Shown one piece after another: positions 10,001 to 21,156 of a DNA stretch of 64,000 bases. The stretch is from CAWAMR01 sp963783095 (GTDB lineage: Bacteria; Planctomycetota; Planctomycetia; Gemmatales; Gemmataceae): NCBI GenBank assembly GCA_963783095.1, contig CAWAMR010000020.1:62001-126000 (forward strand), in the 5' to 3' direction. The notes beneath the pieces were generated by a model. That model had not been told where the DNA came from, made no database searches, and was given only the letters and a program-made list of their open reading frames with translations. The first letter of the stretch is position 1; every line of letters starts with the position of its first letter. Made by a program: the position numbers and the translations under genes.

Positions 10001-10330
10001 AGAAATCGCGAGTTTACCCGTTACGATACGCCGGAAAAGCTTGCCCCGATTGAAGACCTGCGCCAGGAGGCTTATGCGCGCGCCGCCGAGGATTACGTCG
10101 CGCAGATTCGGCCGTTCGCGGGCAATGTCGAGCTCATCGTTGCGGGGCGCCGGCTCGCGCGCGATCCGCTGCAATCCCCGGATTGCGGCTGGCGCAGCCG
10201 CGTTTCGTCGGTGAAGGTCCATTCGCTGGATTCCGACCACCTGGGCCTCGTGGAAGAGCCCAACGTGGCCGGCGTGGCCGAGATTTTTCTCGAAAGCCTG
10301 CACCGTGCGGAAAGGCAGCGCGCCGGTGCT
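7079..10330 (+). pseudogene. NRPS-like A-T-TE protein, frame broken many times
   Basis: Domains read in order across several frames: a half condensation-like domain (about 7200-7740, ending in VAYNSRLF and PVLSAGDLHTI), an adenylation domain (A3 YTSGTTGKPKGV near 8220, A5 VIYGCTE near 8640, A7 FYQTGDM near 8900, A8 GRRDYQVQLRG, A10 TRNGKLDRNAL near 9220), a carrier domain with DDDFFDRGGHSLLA near 9375, and a thioesterase with GISFGG near 9770 and a His in HSLDSDHLGL near 10225. At least eight frame changes are needed (for example near 7185, 7270, 8155, 8320, 8570, 9110, 9355, 9560, 10010). All core motifs survive, so sequencing errors are as likely as decay. The stretch is visibly GC-richer than its neighbours. 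Confidence 0.75.
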
Positions 10331-10370
10331 CGCCCGAACTCGCAGACAGGCAGGTGCCGGCCGGCAGCTT

Positions 10371-10752
10371 TGAAGGTGCCGGAAACTGATTGGATCGGAC
10401 AATACAGAGAATCCCTGTGGAGGTCGCGCGCCTACTACGATCTGTTGCCGCAACGCCTCAAGGCCGTAGGCATCCAGCAAATCGAGGAAGATATCAATGT
10501 CCTGCACCGACTCGAAATCCTGGTCGACGGAAGCTCGCCGACTCATTACCTGCTGCAAATCTTCATGCGTGAAATGTCGAAAATCTTCAAGGATCCGCAA
10601 GCTGGCCCCCTGTTTATCGAGCTGATTCGGCGCAAGGGCGATAAGGGATTCGGCGCGGGCAACTTCCGCGCCTGTTCGAGGGCATCGAGATCCAGCAGCA
10701 AATCGGGAAGGGCGCGAGCGGCCCGGTAGAAAGTGTTTTGCGGGAGTGCTGA
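10371..10752 (+). pseudogene. C-terminal fragment of a 4-hydroxyphenylpyruvate dioxygenase-like protein
   Basis: The stretch reads YYDLLPQRL, EILVDGS, YLLQIF, then PLFIELIRRKGDKGFGAGNF, and after a one-base frame change near 10668 ALFEGIEIQQQ, to a TGA at 10752. This is the end of the HPPD/4-hydroxymandelate synthase family; the Glu in FIELIRRKG is the third iron ligand. The first about 240 residues, with the two iron-binding histidines, are missing, so it is a true fragment. It follows the thioesterase directly and shares its high GC content. Both NRPS-like A-T-TE enzymes and HPPD act on arylpyruvates, so an original common pathway is plausible. Confidence 0.65.
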
Positions 10753-10769
10753 CCAAGGGAACACTCCCG
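10741..10769 (+). terminator. Hairpin at the end of the HPPD fragment
   Basis: CGGGAGTG at 10741-10748 pairs perfectly with CACTCCCG at 10762-10769 across a 13-base loop. It overlaps the stop codon and lies between two convergent genes, as expected of a terminator. There is no T-run after it. Confidence 0.4.
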
Positions 10770-10806
10770 AAGGAAGACTGACTCTCACCCGCGACGACTG
10801 CCGCCA

Positions 10807-13800
10807 TTACTTGGGGGGCGGGAGCGGTTTGGCATCGGGAGCCATGCCGCTCCAGCGCTGACGCAGGCGCATGAACCAGTCGCCGTCCTTGGGGGCTGGG
10901 CCAGCTGGCAGAGCGCCGATGTAGCTCGGCCAGGCACCGCCGGAACCGCCGCGCGCCTGCAGGCTGTCGCCGGCAAGACGAAGATAATTCGGATCAGGTG
11001 GCCGCCGTCGAAAGGAACACAGGCGCGACAAGGATGTCGGCAACGCCACGAGGGAAGAGGTTTTTATGATCTCCGTCCGCGTCGGCCGGGTAGCAGTTCG
11101 GCCCGACCAGCCAACTTCGGATAGCCGTCGTGTCTTTTGCCGCACCGCCTAGAAGGTGGAAGAGGTCGCGGCGGGTGTGAAGGTTATTGCGGATGGTGGC
11201 GGATCCCTTTACAACATTATTCGCAAAGAGCGACGGGTTCCGCGACGTCAGTGTATTGTTGCTGAGGTCCAGCGTCATTCTTCCTTGCATTGCAAATCGG
11301 ATATCGTAATCCGAAGAAGGACCGCCAAAAAGATTGTTCCGGATCACGAGGCTCTTGAAGTCGCCCTCGCCCCAGATATTGAGATGCCCGGTGGCTTTCA
11401 CGTCGTAGAACCAATTTCGCTCGACAATCAACGCCGCGTCCGGGATACTGGTCAAGATCAGAATGCCACCCTCGATCAGACATTCGCGGATACAACTGGG
11501 CTTGAGGCATTTTTTCTTGAAGTAGACCAGTTCGAGCATTCGCTTTTCGCTCGGCTCGGCACGCGGGATCCGGCAGTTTTCCACAACGACGCCAGCCGGT
11601 TCGTTGATGTACAACCCCTGCAGAAGTCCATCCTTTTTTTTCGGGAACACCAGGTCGAATCCACTCAGGCGGAAACCGTTAGTGTCCTGAATCCAGTGAC
11701 CGACGTAGATCTGTTGTTCGGGCGTGCCTTCTTTCCAGCCTACTTTCCATTCGGGAAGTTCGAGTACCGTGCCTACATCACTGACAAGGCCGGAGTCTTG
11801 GGGAGGAGCGGCAAATTCAAGCCTTTCTCGATATGGCCCGCGATCCAGCACTTTAACGACTTCGCCGGCCTGCAGAGTGTCGATTGCTGACTGTATGGTC
11901 TTGAACTGCCCACGTCCGTCCTTTGACACAGTGAGGATTTTGCGTCCCTTCATCCACTCAGCCAGCGCTGGTGGCTCGGGTATCTGCACGGGAGCGGTTG
12001 GAAGTTGGACCGAAGCATCGCCCCAGCGCTGACGCAAGCGGGTGAACCAGTCTCCGTCTTTGGGGGCCGGTCCAGGAGTCAGCGCACCGATATAGCTCGG
12101 CCAGTTGCCGCCCGCACCTGCCTTCGCCAATGGACTGTCAGCGGGGATGTGCAGATAATCCGGGTGGTTTGGGTCGAGAGACAGGAATTGTGGATCAGCC
12201 ATGACGTCAGTTGCGGACTTGGGCATTGCCCCACGTCGCAGGTAACAATTATGATCCAATTGCCAGTTCTTGCGGGCATTTTCGTGAGCTTTGATGTCGC
12301 TGACCACGTCATCGAGGCCGAGACCAAGGGACGTGTCCGTAATATTATTGCGGACGATCATTCCACGTTCGGGAGCAGCGTGGACCATTGAGGGGAACGC
12401 GACGTTATTGTTGCCGGCCGAGGTGTTGTTGCTGATTTCAAAGACCTCTTGCACTTCCTTCAGCTTCTGGATCCAGATGAGGCCTTTGGGGAAATCGAAT
12501 ACATTGTGTCGAATCACCACAGTTCGAAGAGAAGGCCCATCTGGGTTGAGCATCGCCTTGTGAAAGTAATTGCGCCTCCACCAGCAGGGGCGGCGTCCGG
12601 CCCGTTTGACCGGTGAAACCGAAGACCCGCTTTGTCGAAGAGACAATTCCGAACGACAATCGGTTTGAGAATCGGGGCATTTTCATCGAAATAGAACCCT
12701 AAGCCGGTGGAGTAATCCGGAGCAGTGCCCTCGAGGGGCTTGGTCCAGGTGATGCAAAAGTCTTCGATGACCAGGCCGATCGTGTTCTTGCAGAAGAGGA
12801 TTCCTCCCTTCTTCCTAGGCGATAGCAGGCGCAAGCCGCTCAGGCGGAAGCCATCGAGCGGCCCGATCATGTGTCCCCAGTCCGATGCCTTGCCATCCAG
12901 TTCCGCGGGACATTCGAGTACGGTCTGGCACTCGCTGAACAACCCGGTATCATCGGGCAGGGTGCCCTGCAATAGTTCGCGGTACGGTCCGCGATCCAGA
13001 ACATTGACTACCTGATGAGGTTTGAGCGCATCAAGGGCTGCCTTGATCGTCTTGAACTGACTTTTGCCGTCCTGCGACACCGTCAGGACCGTACGACCCT
13101 TGAGCCACTCCGCCAGCGGCGGGGGCTCCGTTATTTGCACCGGCGGCGAGAGCGGTTTTTCGGCAGACACACCTTCGCCCCAGCGCTGACGCAAGCGGGT
13201 AAACCAGTCGCCGTCTTCGGGCGCGGGTCCAGGCGGAAAGGCACCAATATAGCTGGGCCAGGTGCCGCCCGCAGCTGACTTGCCAAGCGGACTGTCTGGC
13301 GGCACTCGCAAGTAGTCACGGTGATTGGGATCGAGCGACAGAAACTCCGCCTGGTCTTCAATATCCGTCGATCTCTTGGGAGTGACCGGGTTGGGATCCT
13401 TGCCGTATTCCAGATAGCAGTTGTGTCCCATGGTCCAACCTCTGGCCGCGTCCTTGTGTTTGATTGACCCTATGGTGAAGCTGAAGCCCCAGCGAATGAT
13501 GTTATTGCGAACGGTCACCGTTTTGGTGGGCACGTCGTCCTGGAATTGGGTTCCCGCGCAGACAATGGTATTGTTGCTCACTTCCAAAGCGGCCGCGTTT
13601 TCCATGTGATCGCGGAAGTGAGGGCCACCGTAATCGCACACGTTGGAACGGACGATGAGCGTACGTAACCGTGTCGCATGATTATAGAAATACCCGGACT
13701 TGTGAAAGTAATTGTTCTCGACCAGGACATCGGCCTTGGCGTTTTTTCCCTCCAGGGTTATCGGTCCTCCATAAATGGCGACATCGGCGCACCACTGTCG

Positions 13801-15925
13801 CTTCCTTGACTGCGTGGGCACCATCGAAAACCACGACCATGGAGCTCACCATCGGCCAGGGATCGCGAAACTGCTCCGGATCGAAGCAGCAATCCTCGAT
13901 CACCAGGCCGGACGGTGAGCCCTGCCAACGAGCGACCACGCCCTTTCTATTGCGCTGGGGTGCGAGAAAACGGAAGCCGGACAGGCGAAACCCATCAACC
14001 GGTCCGAATAAGTGGCCGTGATTGTCGTTCCAAGTCTTGGGGAGATCGAGGACCGTATTCACTTCGCTGATCAGGCCGGTGTCTTCCGGAACAACCTGAA
14101 GGCGGAGGCTCTCCAAGTACGGCCCCATGTCCAGAACCTTGACGACCTGATGCGGCTTGAGGGCGTTCAGGGCGTCTTGAATCGTCTTGAACTTCCCGGT
14201 CCCATCTTTGGCCACGGTCAGAATCTCTCGCCCTTTGAGCCACTCCGCCAGCGGCGGGGGTTCATCGATTTTCATGGGTGGAGCAATCTCGGCCCGCGCC
14301 GTTTCGGTTGGCTCTTTCGCCTGCCAGGTTATCTTCACCAATTCGCGCTTGCCGCTTTTCAGAGTGAACTGGTTTGTCTCGAGCTTTAGCCCCTCCTTGC
14401 CGCCTTTGAGGGATACCTGATAGCTTCCCAGAGGCAGCGTGAATTCCTCGCCGGTCTTCTTGTCGCGGACAACATATTCCTTGCCGCCGCTGGTGAAAAC
14501 CAACTCGACGTCGGGATCGACCGTCTCGATGGTGACCGTACCATCCTCCGGCTTGCCGAGGCGAATGACGATGACCGTCGCCGCCACGATCAGGGCGAGC
14601 ACGCCAGCGCAATTGCCATACCGAGCCGGTGCCGCCGCCGAGGAGGGGCCGGGGCAGGCTTACCCGGGACAACATCGGCTCTGCCGGTTTCGATGGCGCT
14701 CAGTCGATCCGCGACTTCGCGTGCTGTGCCGGGACGTTCCGCCGGATCTTTGGCGAGCAGTTGCATAATCAGGTCGTTGAGCGCCTGCGGGATGTCGGCG
14801 TTGAGCTCGCGCACCGACTTGGGTTGTTCGGTCGCCAGGGCCATCAACAGGCTCATCGTGTTCTCGCCCGTGAAGGGCAACCGGCCCGTACACAGTCGAT
14901 AGAGCACGCAACCCAAACTATACAAATCGCAGCGCCCATCCACCTTTTCGCCGCGCACCTGTTCGGGCGGCATGTACGCCGGCGTGCCCACGATGGCACC
15001 GCTTTGTGTCAAGTGAACGTCGTCGGCACTGCTGCGCCAGGCCGAAATCGAGAATCTTGACCCGGGCGCACCTACCTTCGAGCCAAATGTTGCCCGGCTT
15101 GATGTCCCGGTGAATCAGGCCGTGCTCGTGCGCTGCCTCCAGGCCCTCGGCAATTTCCCGGCCGATGCGCAAAGTTTCCGAAAGCGGCAGAGGTGCGTTG
15201 TTCTTGTCCTTGATGCGATCATCCAGCGACTCGCCTTTCAAGAATTCCATCGCCAGAAATGGGGCACCGCGATCCTCGCCCACTTGATGGATGGTGACAA
15301 TGTGATCGTGCTTGAGCCCGGCCGCGGCGCGGGCCTCTCGGAGAAATCGTTGCCGGGCAGAATCTTTCGACGCCAGGGCCGGCAGCATTGCTTTGAGCGC
15401 CACCAGCCTTTGCAACTGCGGATCCTCGGCCCGGAAAACGACTCCCATCCCACCGGCACCCAGTACCTTCAATACGCGGTATGGCCCCAGCCTGCCGATC
15501 TCATCCGGTGCCTGCGCCGGGGCAAGGAAAGACCATAACTCCTTCTCGTCATCGCTCGGGGATGCTTGCTTCTCGTCCATCACGTCGGTGCTGGTCTGGG
15601 TTCTGGATCCACCGGTTGGCAGTTGCAATTCCGCCGTTTCCAGCCCATGCTGCGGTTCGGAAGGTGATCCGGTGGCGGACTTCTGCAACTGGATCAATCG
15701 TTGCATGAGCGGGGCCAGATGCTTCCCCTCGTCGGAGCTGCAAGCAGTTCCCTTCACAATCCATTCCACCAACGTATCCTGCACGAGCAGGGTTTGAATT
15801 TTGGCGATACAAGAGTCGCAGGTTTCGAGGTGTTGCAATAATCCTTCCTTGTCCTCGGCAGGAAGTTGACCGGCAGCAAGGGCTTGGAATTCGCGAACAT
15901 CCGGACAGGGGGTAAAGACGGCCAC
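10807..15925 (-). CDS. Zinc-finger Ser/Thr kinase with three tandem beta-helix units
   Basis: One protein of about 1700 residues, read by joining frames (changes near 15030, 14620, 13800, 12600 and 11030). Order: an anti-sigma-like zinc finger (HLETCDSC), a kinase with LGAGGMG, VALKAM, HRDIKPGN, DFGLA and GTPAYMPPEQ, one TM segment near 14570, then an exported part. That part has three units of about 1.15 kb; each begins with a pectin-esterase-like ILTVSKDG-GQFKTIQ motif (near 14230, 13100 and 11940) and the first two end with WPSYIGA-PPGPAP-DGDWF-RLRQRW, as does the C-terminus. The units look like right-handed beta-helices. The GTG at 15925 is chosen for its AGGAG site. It follows an ECF sigma gene by about 100 bases. 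The likely role is a cell-surface sensor kinase; the ligand is unknown. Confidence 0.75.
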
Positions 15926-16022
15926 GTCATTCTCCTGGAAATCGGGCACGCTTCGAGCAAACGAAGCCCACCTACCATACAGTACGTTGACGCCGGCAAA
16001 TCTATACGCGAAAAGTTCAGAA

Positions 16023-16585
16023 TTAGTCGAGCATCCCCGCCATCTCCTCACGCAGGCGGTCGAGGACGCGGAAACGAGCTGCATAAGCCGCACCAACTGT
16101 CAGACCCAGTTCCGCTGCGACATCGGCGGCAGACCGGCTCTCGACGACCTGTCCCCAAAACGCTTTCCAGGTCGCAGGCTGAAAATCCCGGCTCATGACC
16201 GCCAGTGCCCGGGCAACCAACCGTTGTCGAAATTCCTCCTCCCAGAAATGCTCCGAATCCTCGGCCGGCAACAACTCCTCCCAACGTGCCGCGCGCCCGT
16301 GACCGGCAAGCGTTCGTCCTTTCGCCGGCGGTCGCGCCATTTATTGAGGGCGATCGTGCGTAACCAGCGACGGAAACTCTTGCGGCGGTCGTATTCAAAC
16401 GTCGGCAGGGTTTGGATGAGCGTGACAAAAACATCCTGGACCAAGTCCGCCGCCTCGGTTTCTTGCAAGCCGACCTGTCTGGCCCAGGAATAGATAAGCG
16501 GAGAATACAGCAGAACCAGCCGCTCCCAAGCGTCCGGTGCATCCGGCTGCCGAAGGCGTTCGAGTAAGCTGGCCGGGGTTTCCAT
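16023..16585 (-). CDS. ECF RNA polymerase sigma factor, one frame change
   Basis: Region 2 is clear (DAWERLVLLYSPLIYSWARQ, EAADLVQDVFVTL, FRRWLRTIALNKWRD). Near 16320 the frame changes by one base, and the second frame gives the linker EHFWEEEFRQ and region 4 with SAADVAAELGLTVGAAYAARFRVLDRL. Total about 187 residues, normal for planctomycete ECF factors. Start at the ATG at 16585. It sits directly upstream of, and in line with, the kinase/beta-helix gene, whose zinc finger resembles those of anti-sigma factors, so the pair likely forms one signalling unit. Confidence 0.85.
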
Positions 16586-16630
16586 GATTGCCCATTATCG
16601 ATGAGGACGTGACAGCTTGGAACGCCTGAC

Positions 16631-18634
16631 TCACAGCCACACATTCCACTGGCGGATTGTCCCATCTTCGCCGGCAGAGTATATCAATCTGCCTTCGGGA
16701 TGGAAAACGACTGAGCAGACCTTGCCGGTGTGCACTTTCATTCTCTGGATCTCTGCTCCATCCTTCGCCCACGCCAGGCAGACTGTCCCATCCGTATGGC
16801 CCGAAATCACCATGTCGCCGGCAGGAGAAAAGGCCATGCAAAGAACGCACTCCGAGCCGTCACCCATCGTTGTAAACGAACCGTCTTCATGACGAATCCG
16901 CGCACCGTTGCCGGCCATCGCCAGTTGACCCGTAGGACGGTTGAAGGCCAATGCCGTAATCTTCTCGACTTTGCTATCGATCGATCCCTTCGATGTTCCG
17001 GTCGAAAGGTTCCATAACCAAACGCTGCCGTCATTGTCTCCCGAAATCAGGGTGTTTTTCGAGCCGAACACTACGCTGTAGACAGATTCGGCGTGGCCGT
17101 TCAAGGTCGTGCAGGGAATGCCAGGCTGATCGACAGCCCAGACCCGGACCGTCCGATCGTCTCCTCCTGCCGCGACTCGTCGGCTGTCGGGGCTGATAGC
17201 CACGCAGCGAAGATTTGCCGCTGCCCCTTGCAGCCGACGGCGTTCCTTGCAACCGGCCATCTCCCAAATCTGAACAACCATATCCTTGGGGAAGAGTCGT
17301 AACGAGCAAGAAGCAGCCCACTTCGCGTTGGGCGCAAGACCAACTTGTGCAATTGGCCCCACATCACCGGCAATGGTTGCTCGTTCTTGCAAGCGTGAGG
17401 CGTCCCATAACCGTAACGTCTCGTCAGCACCGCCCGAGAGCAGCCAGCGTCCATCCGCGCTGATGGAAATGGACTCCACCCCGCCTTGGTGCGCTTGTGC
17501 GTGAATTCCGGCTTGCAGTGTGGGCGATGCTATGGAGGACGACAGGAGCGGCACGCTGAGACCCGAGATTTTCTCCGGAACCATTGCGGCAACGGGATTA
17601 CGAATAATCTGTTCCAGCGCCTCAATCAATTCCGTCGGCTCCTGGAACCGCTCGTCCGGGTTTCTTGCCATCAGCCGTTGAACCAAAGCATCCAAGCTGG
17701 GTGACACGTCCTGTCGTTTTTTACGAGGAGAGGGCGGGGGTTTTGTCAGTTGATAGCGAAGTCTTTGCAGGATGTTTTTGCTTGGGAAGGGCACTCTGCC
17801 TGTAAGCAGGAAGTAAAGGGTTCCTCCCAGACTGTACAAGTCGGACCGGATGTCTGCTTTCCGCGAATCCTCTGCTTGTTCGGGTGAGATGAAATCGGGT
17901 GTTCCAAGAAATACCCCGGCCTGGGTCAACTCACCGGCATCCTCATTATCCATAATGCGTGCCAAACCCATGTCGAGGATTATGACGCGGAATTTCTGAT
18001 TCTTTCGAGCGGGATCCGCTTCCAGCGGAGAGGGTGTGACCATCAAGTTCGCGGGTTTGATGTCGCGATGCACCAATCCTTGTTCGAATGCGTGCTGCAA
18101 TCCAACGGCGACTTGCAAGACAAAACGACATGCTTCAAGTTCCGGCAAAGGTCCCCCTTGCCGCACAAGTCGAGACAAATCGATACCCGGCACGTATTCC
18201 ATCGCCAGATAGGGGCACGGCCCCTCGAGATCGGTCTGGTAAACCGTAACAATATTGGGATGGCTCAGCCGAGCCGACGCCTGGACCTCACGCTTGAATC
18301 GCCTCAATGTCTCGGCCATGCCCATTCGTTCCGGAGCAATCACCTTCAAAACAACCAGACGATCCAGACCCTTTTGGCGAGCCTTGTAAACGACCCCCAT
18401 GCCGCCTCGGTTGAGAACTTCCAGAATCTCGAATCCCTCGAACTCTTGCTTCGTCTCGTCAGCCGCCGGCTCCGGTTCCGGATCAGGAGGTGATGCATCG
18501 GTGATTTTGCCCATATTGTCTTCCGTGCGAACCAGACAGCGTGGGCAAATCAAACGTAAATTGGCAGGTATAGGCTCCTGGGCCGAGTAATCCCAACTAT
18601 GACCGCATGTGCATGTCAAATGCCGCCCATTCAT
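16631..18634 (-). CDS. Ser/Thr protein kinase with zinc ribbon and WD40 repeats
   Basis: Starting from the ATG at 18634 (AGAGG upstream) the protein has 667 residues. An N-terminal zinc ribbon (CTCGHSWDY ... ICPRC) is followed by a kinase domain with NRGGMGVVYKA, VVLKVI, HRDIKPANL, a DMGLAR motif in place of DFG, and GTPDFISPEQ. After a proline-rich linker come about six WD40 repeats in two groups (SGGADETLRLWD, AAGGDDRTVRVWA, SGDNDGSVWLWN, SAGEDGTIRQWN). No TM segment is evident, so it is probably cytoplasmic. The frame is intact. It lies just upstream of the sigma factor on the same strand, 45 bases away. Confidence 0.9.
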   Translation of the reverse strand: MNGRHLTCTCGHSWDYSAQEPIPANLRLICPRCLVRTEDNMGKITDASPPDPEPEPAADETKQEFEGFEILEVLNRGGMGVVYKARQKGLDRLVVLKVIAPERMGMAETLRRFKREVQASARLSHPNIVTVYQTDLEGPCPYLAMEYVPGIDLSRLVRQGGPLPELEACRFVLQVAVGLQHAFEQGLVHRDIKPANLMVTPSPLEADPARKNQKFRVIILDMGLARIMDNEDAGELTQAGVFLGTPDFISPEQAEDSRKADIRSDLYSLGGTLYFLLTGRVPFPSKNILQRLRYQLTKPPPSPRKKRQDVSPSLDALVQRLMARNPDERFQEPTELIEALEQIIRNPVAAMVPEKISGLSVPLLSSSIASPTLQAGIHAQAHQGGVESISISADGRWLLSGGADETLRLWDASRLQERATIAGDVGPIAQVGLAPNAKWAASCSLRLFPKDMVVQIWEMAGCKERRRLQGAAANLRCVAISPDSRRVAAGGDDRTVRVWAVDQPGIPCTTLNGHAESVYSVVFGSKNTLISGDNDGSVWLWNLSTGTSKGSIDSKVEKITALAFNRPTGQLAMAGNGARIRHEDGSFTTMGDGSECVLCMAFSPAGDMVISGHTDGTVCLAWAKDGAEIQRMKVHTGKVCSVVFHPEGRLIYSAGEDGTIRQWNVWL

Positions 18635-18785
18635 GGTTCTCGACCTCTTGTTTTCATCGATTCTACCACGAACCGCCTGCGCATTCGCATCCAAACAAGG
18701 AAATCGTGCTTCAAGGGAGGAATAATGCCCAAAGTCGATTTTGAGGATTGATTTGCTCGCAGCGCAAAAAACACGAAGAAAGACT

Positions 18786-20920
18786 CTATTTTTGGGTTTT
18801 CAACCAGTTGCGCCAGGCAAAGATAGCGCGAGTTTTGTCTGAACTCGTGGCATTGGGAGCAGGCCCGAAATCTTTCCCGGTGAGACTCTTCAAGGATGTG
18901 TGGGCTGCCTCGACCACAAGAGCATCCTTGTCGGTAAGAAGATCGACTAAATCGGGCACAAACTGGTTGTCAGCCTTCAGCCCACACGCGGTCGCCGCTG
19001 CTTGTCGAATCTCCCGGTTCTCGTCGGCGAGCATGTTGCGAAGGGTGGTGGCCGTCATACGGGTTAGACGACGAGCGAGCGCTTCGCGCACTTGCAACTG
19101 ATCTGCGCCGGTCAATTTGCCGGCGGCAAGTTTGAGCGCTTCGGTATAGACAGCGCCCTTGGAATCCCTGAGTGTGTTGATGACTTCCATCCGCCGTGTT
19201 CCGGTCGCCTTTATTAATTCTTCCATGAGCCGGGTCGCCTGCATATCGAGATCACTTCCGGATGGAGTCGGGTTGGTGCCGGTTCCGATCGCTGGTTCAG
19301 TGCCAACAACTGGGTCAGAACCGGATTTCATCGGGCCGAATTTGCCGGGGCCGAATTTGCCGGGAAACTTGCAAGAATTCAAAAAGTTGGCCGTATCGGT
19401 CTGGGCCATGACATCTTTCGGGCCGCTGGCGAAAATAAAAAACGCTCGAACTCCAGGCACAACCACGCGAACGCACGTCAGTCCGTCGGGGCTATCGATG
19501 GCATACTCCTTGCCGCTGAAGCCGCCCAGCTTGACCTCGGATTGATTGGTTACTTTTCCTTTGAATTTTGATACCGCGACTTCAAGCAACGTTGATTCCA
19601 ACTCTTTGGGACTTAGCCGGCGACTCAGCACCGGCGGCAACACCAGCTTTTCGATCTGGTAGGTCAAGCCGTCCGGAGTTTCGATATGGACCGCGGTGAT
19701 GCGCAACGCTGGCCGGCGATGGGCACGACCCGCTCACGCTCCTCCATTGATTTGGTTTTCTCGGGGATCCAGATGGTGAAGGAGTTGTCCTTGGGAGCAT
19801 ACTCCTTCCAGCCCGCAGGCGGTTTGCTGCCGATTTCCGAACTCGTCGCTATGGTAATGGCGGCAGCGATATTGACATTTTTGATTCCCGAAGCCGCCGA
19901 TTGCGTAGAACCACCCTCCGGTATTGCTTGCGCCAGCATTTCACCGTCGAACTTGTCCAGAATCACCTCACCCGTGGCGATGCCTCCCTCCACCGTGAGT
20001 TTTATCTTCTGCACGCCGATTTGCCGGGCAATTGTCTCACTGCGGGTCACCTTGGCCGGCTTGCCTTTGACCAGCAAATAGTGAAAGTTAACCCCGCGAA
20101 TGGCGTTCTCGGGATCGATCAGACCGACCTCAGCTTTGACGGCCACCTTGCCATTGGCGAGTTTTCGGGTGCTGACGTGCAACTCGCCCATGCGGCCCTT
20201 ACACAATCGATCGAGCTCGACGGCGGGAACGACCAGGCCGATGCCCTGACTGTTGCGAACGCTCGCCACCGCGACGCCGACGAGTTGGCCCTTGGCATCC
20301 ACGACCGGACCGCCGCTGTCGCCGGGGTTGATGCTGCCGTCGATCTGAATGACCGAAAGTGCGCCGTCTTCATCATTCCGAAAGCTGGATAGGGTGGCCC
20401 GGGCCACAGTGATTGCCGGCGCTGTCCCTTTCGAGGTGGCAAGGGCGTTTCCAAAAGGGAAACCAAAGGAGAGTAGGGGCATGGTCTCGTACAGTTTCAT
20501 CGGACTATATTTCAAAGCGGCGGGTATATCTTGCACGCCGGTTACTTTGAGCAGCGCCAGATCGCGCTCAGCATCGATCGCCTGGATTATGGCTTTGGCG
20601 GAGCGCTCCAGCTTGGTTCCGCTGTCGAAGACGGCGGTGACCTTGGAGTCCTTGACGAGTTTGAGGACTCCGCTGGGCGTCCGTCGGACATTTCGATCAG
20701 CGTCGGGACCGGCCAGAACGTGAAAGTTGGTGGCGACGAAAGCGGAGTCCCTGTCGGTTTTGAAAACAAAGCCGGAACAGGTGCCCTTCCAACCCGATCC
20801 TTCGACCTGGATAAATGTGGTGGCACGTTTCACGGGGGTAATAACTTCCGGCGTGCCTTGCGCATAAGCACCCGTCGTCAGGGACAACATCCCCGCAGTC
20901 AAAATGAGCGAACGATACAT
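18786..20920 (-). CDS. Secreted trypsin-like serine protease with HEAT-like C-terminus
   Basis: A signal peptide (MYRSLILTAGMLSLTTGAYA) leads into an S1C-type protease. The catalytic residues are visible: His in ATNFHVLAG, Asp in DAERDLALL, Ser in NPGDSGGPV. A middle region follows, and the last about 150 residues have helical repeats of HEAT type (VREALARRL, REIRQAAATACGL, DALVVEAAHTSL). One frame change lies near 19705, at GQR/MRIT. Joined length about 710 residues. The ATG at 20920 precedes a clear signal sequence. It is probably periplasmic or extracellular. The protease plus HEAT arrangement is unusual outside planctomycetes. Confidence 0.8.
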
Positions 20921-21061
20921 GGAATACCCTTAGTTGATTGAAAGTGGGGAGATCAGAGGACTGATTAAACCATCTGAAAAGTCATCCGTCAATCTTTATT
21001 CGAGAGACGGGAGAGCGAGAAAACCAGAATCCCGCGGCCGGCTGTTTTGCCTCAGTCGAAC

Positions 21062-21080
21062 CTGCGGAACTCTTCCGCAG
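21062..21080. terminator. Perfect 8-bp hairpin below tRNA-Val
   Basis: CTGCGGAA and TTCCGCAG flank a three-base loop. On the minus strand it lies about 75 bases after the tRNA-Val and could end its transcript, but a T-run is absent on both sides. Confidence 0.35.
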
Positions 21081-21156
21081 AATCAAGGGTAATAGCCGCA
21101 CTTCCTACCATCGAGAGGTAAGCGGAGATGCGCTTCGGGAAAGTTTTTAGAAGAAA

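Noticed and set aside
10994..14602. Separate genes for each beta-helix piece
   Set aside because: No ribosome sites or proper starts stand before the inner frames, and the protein reads on across each frame change, so one gene is more likely.
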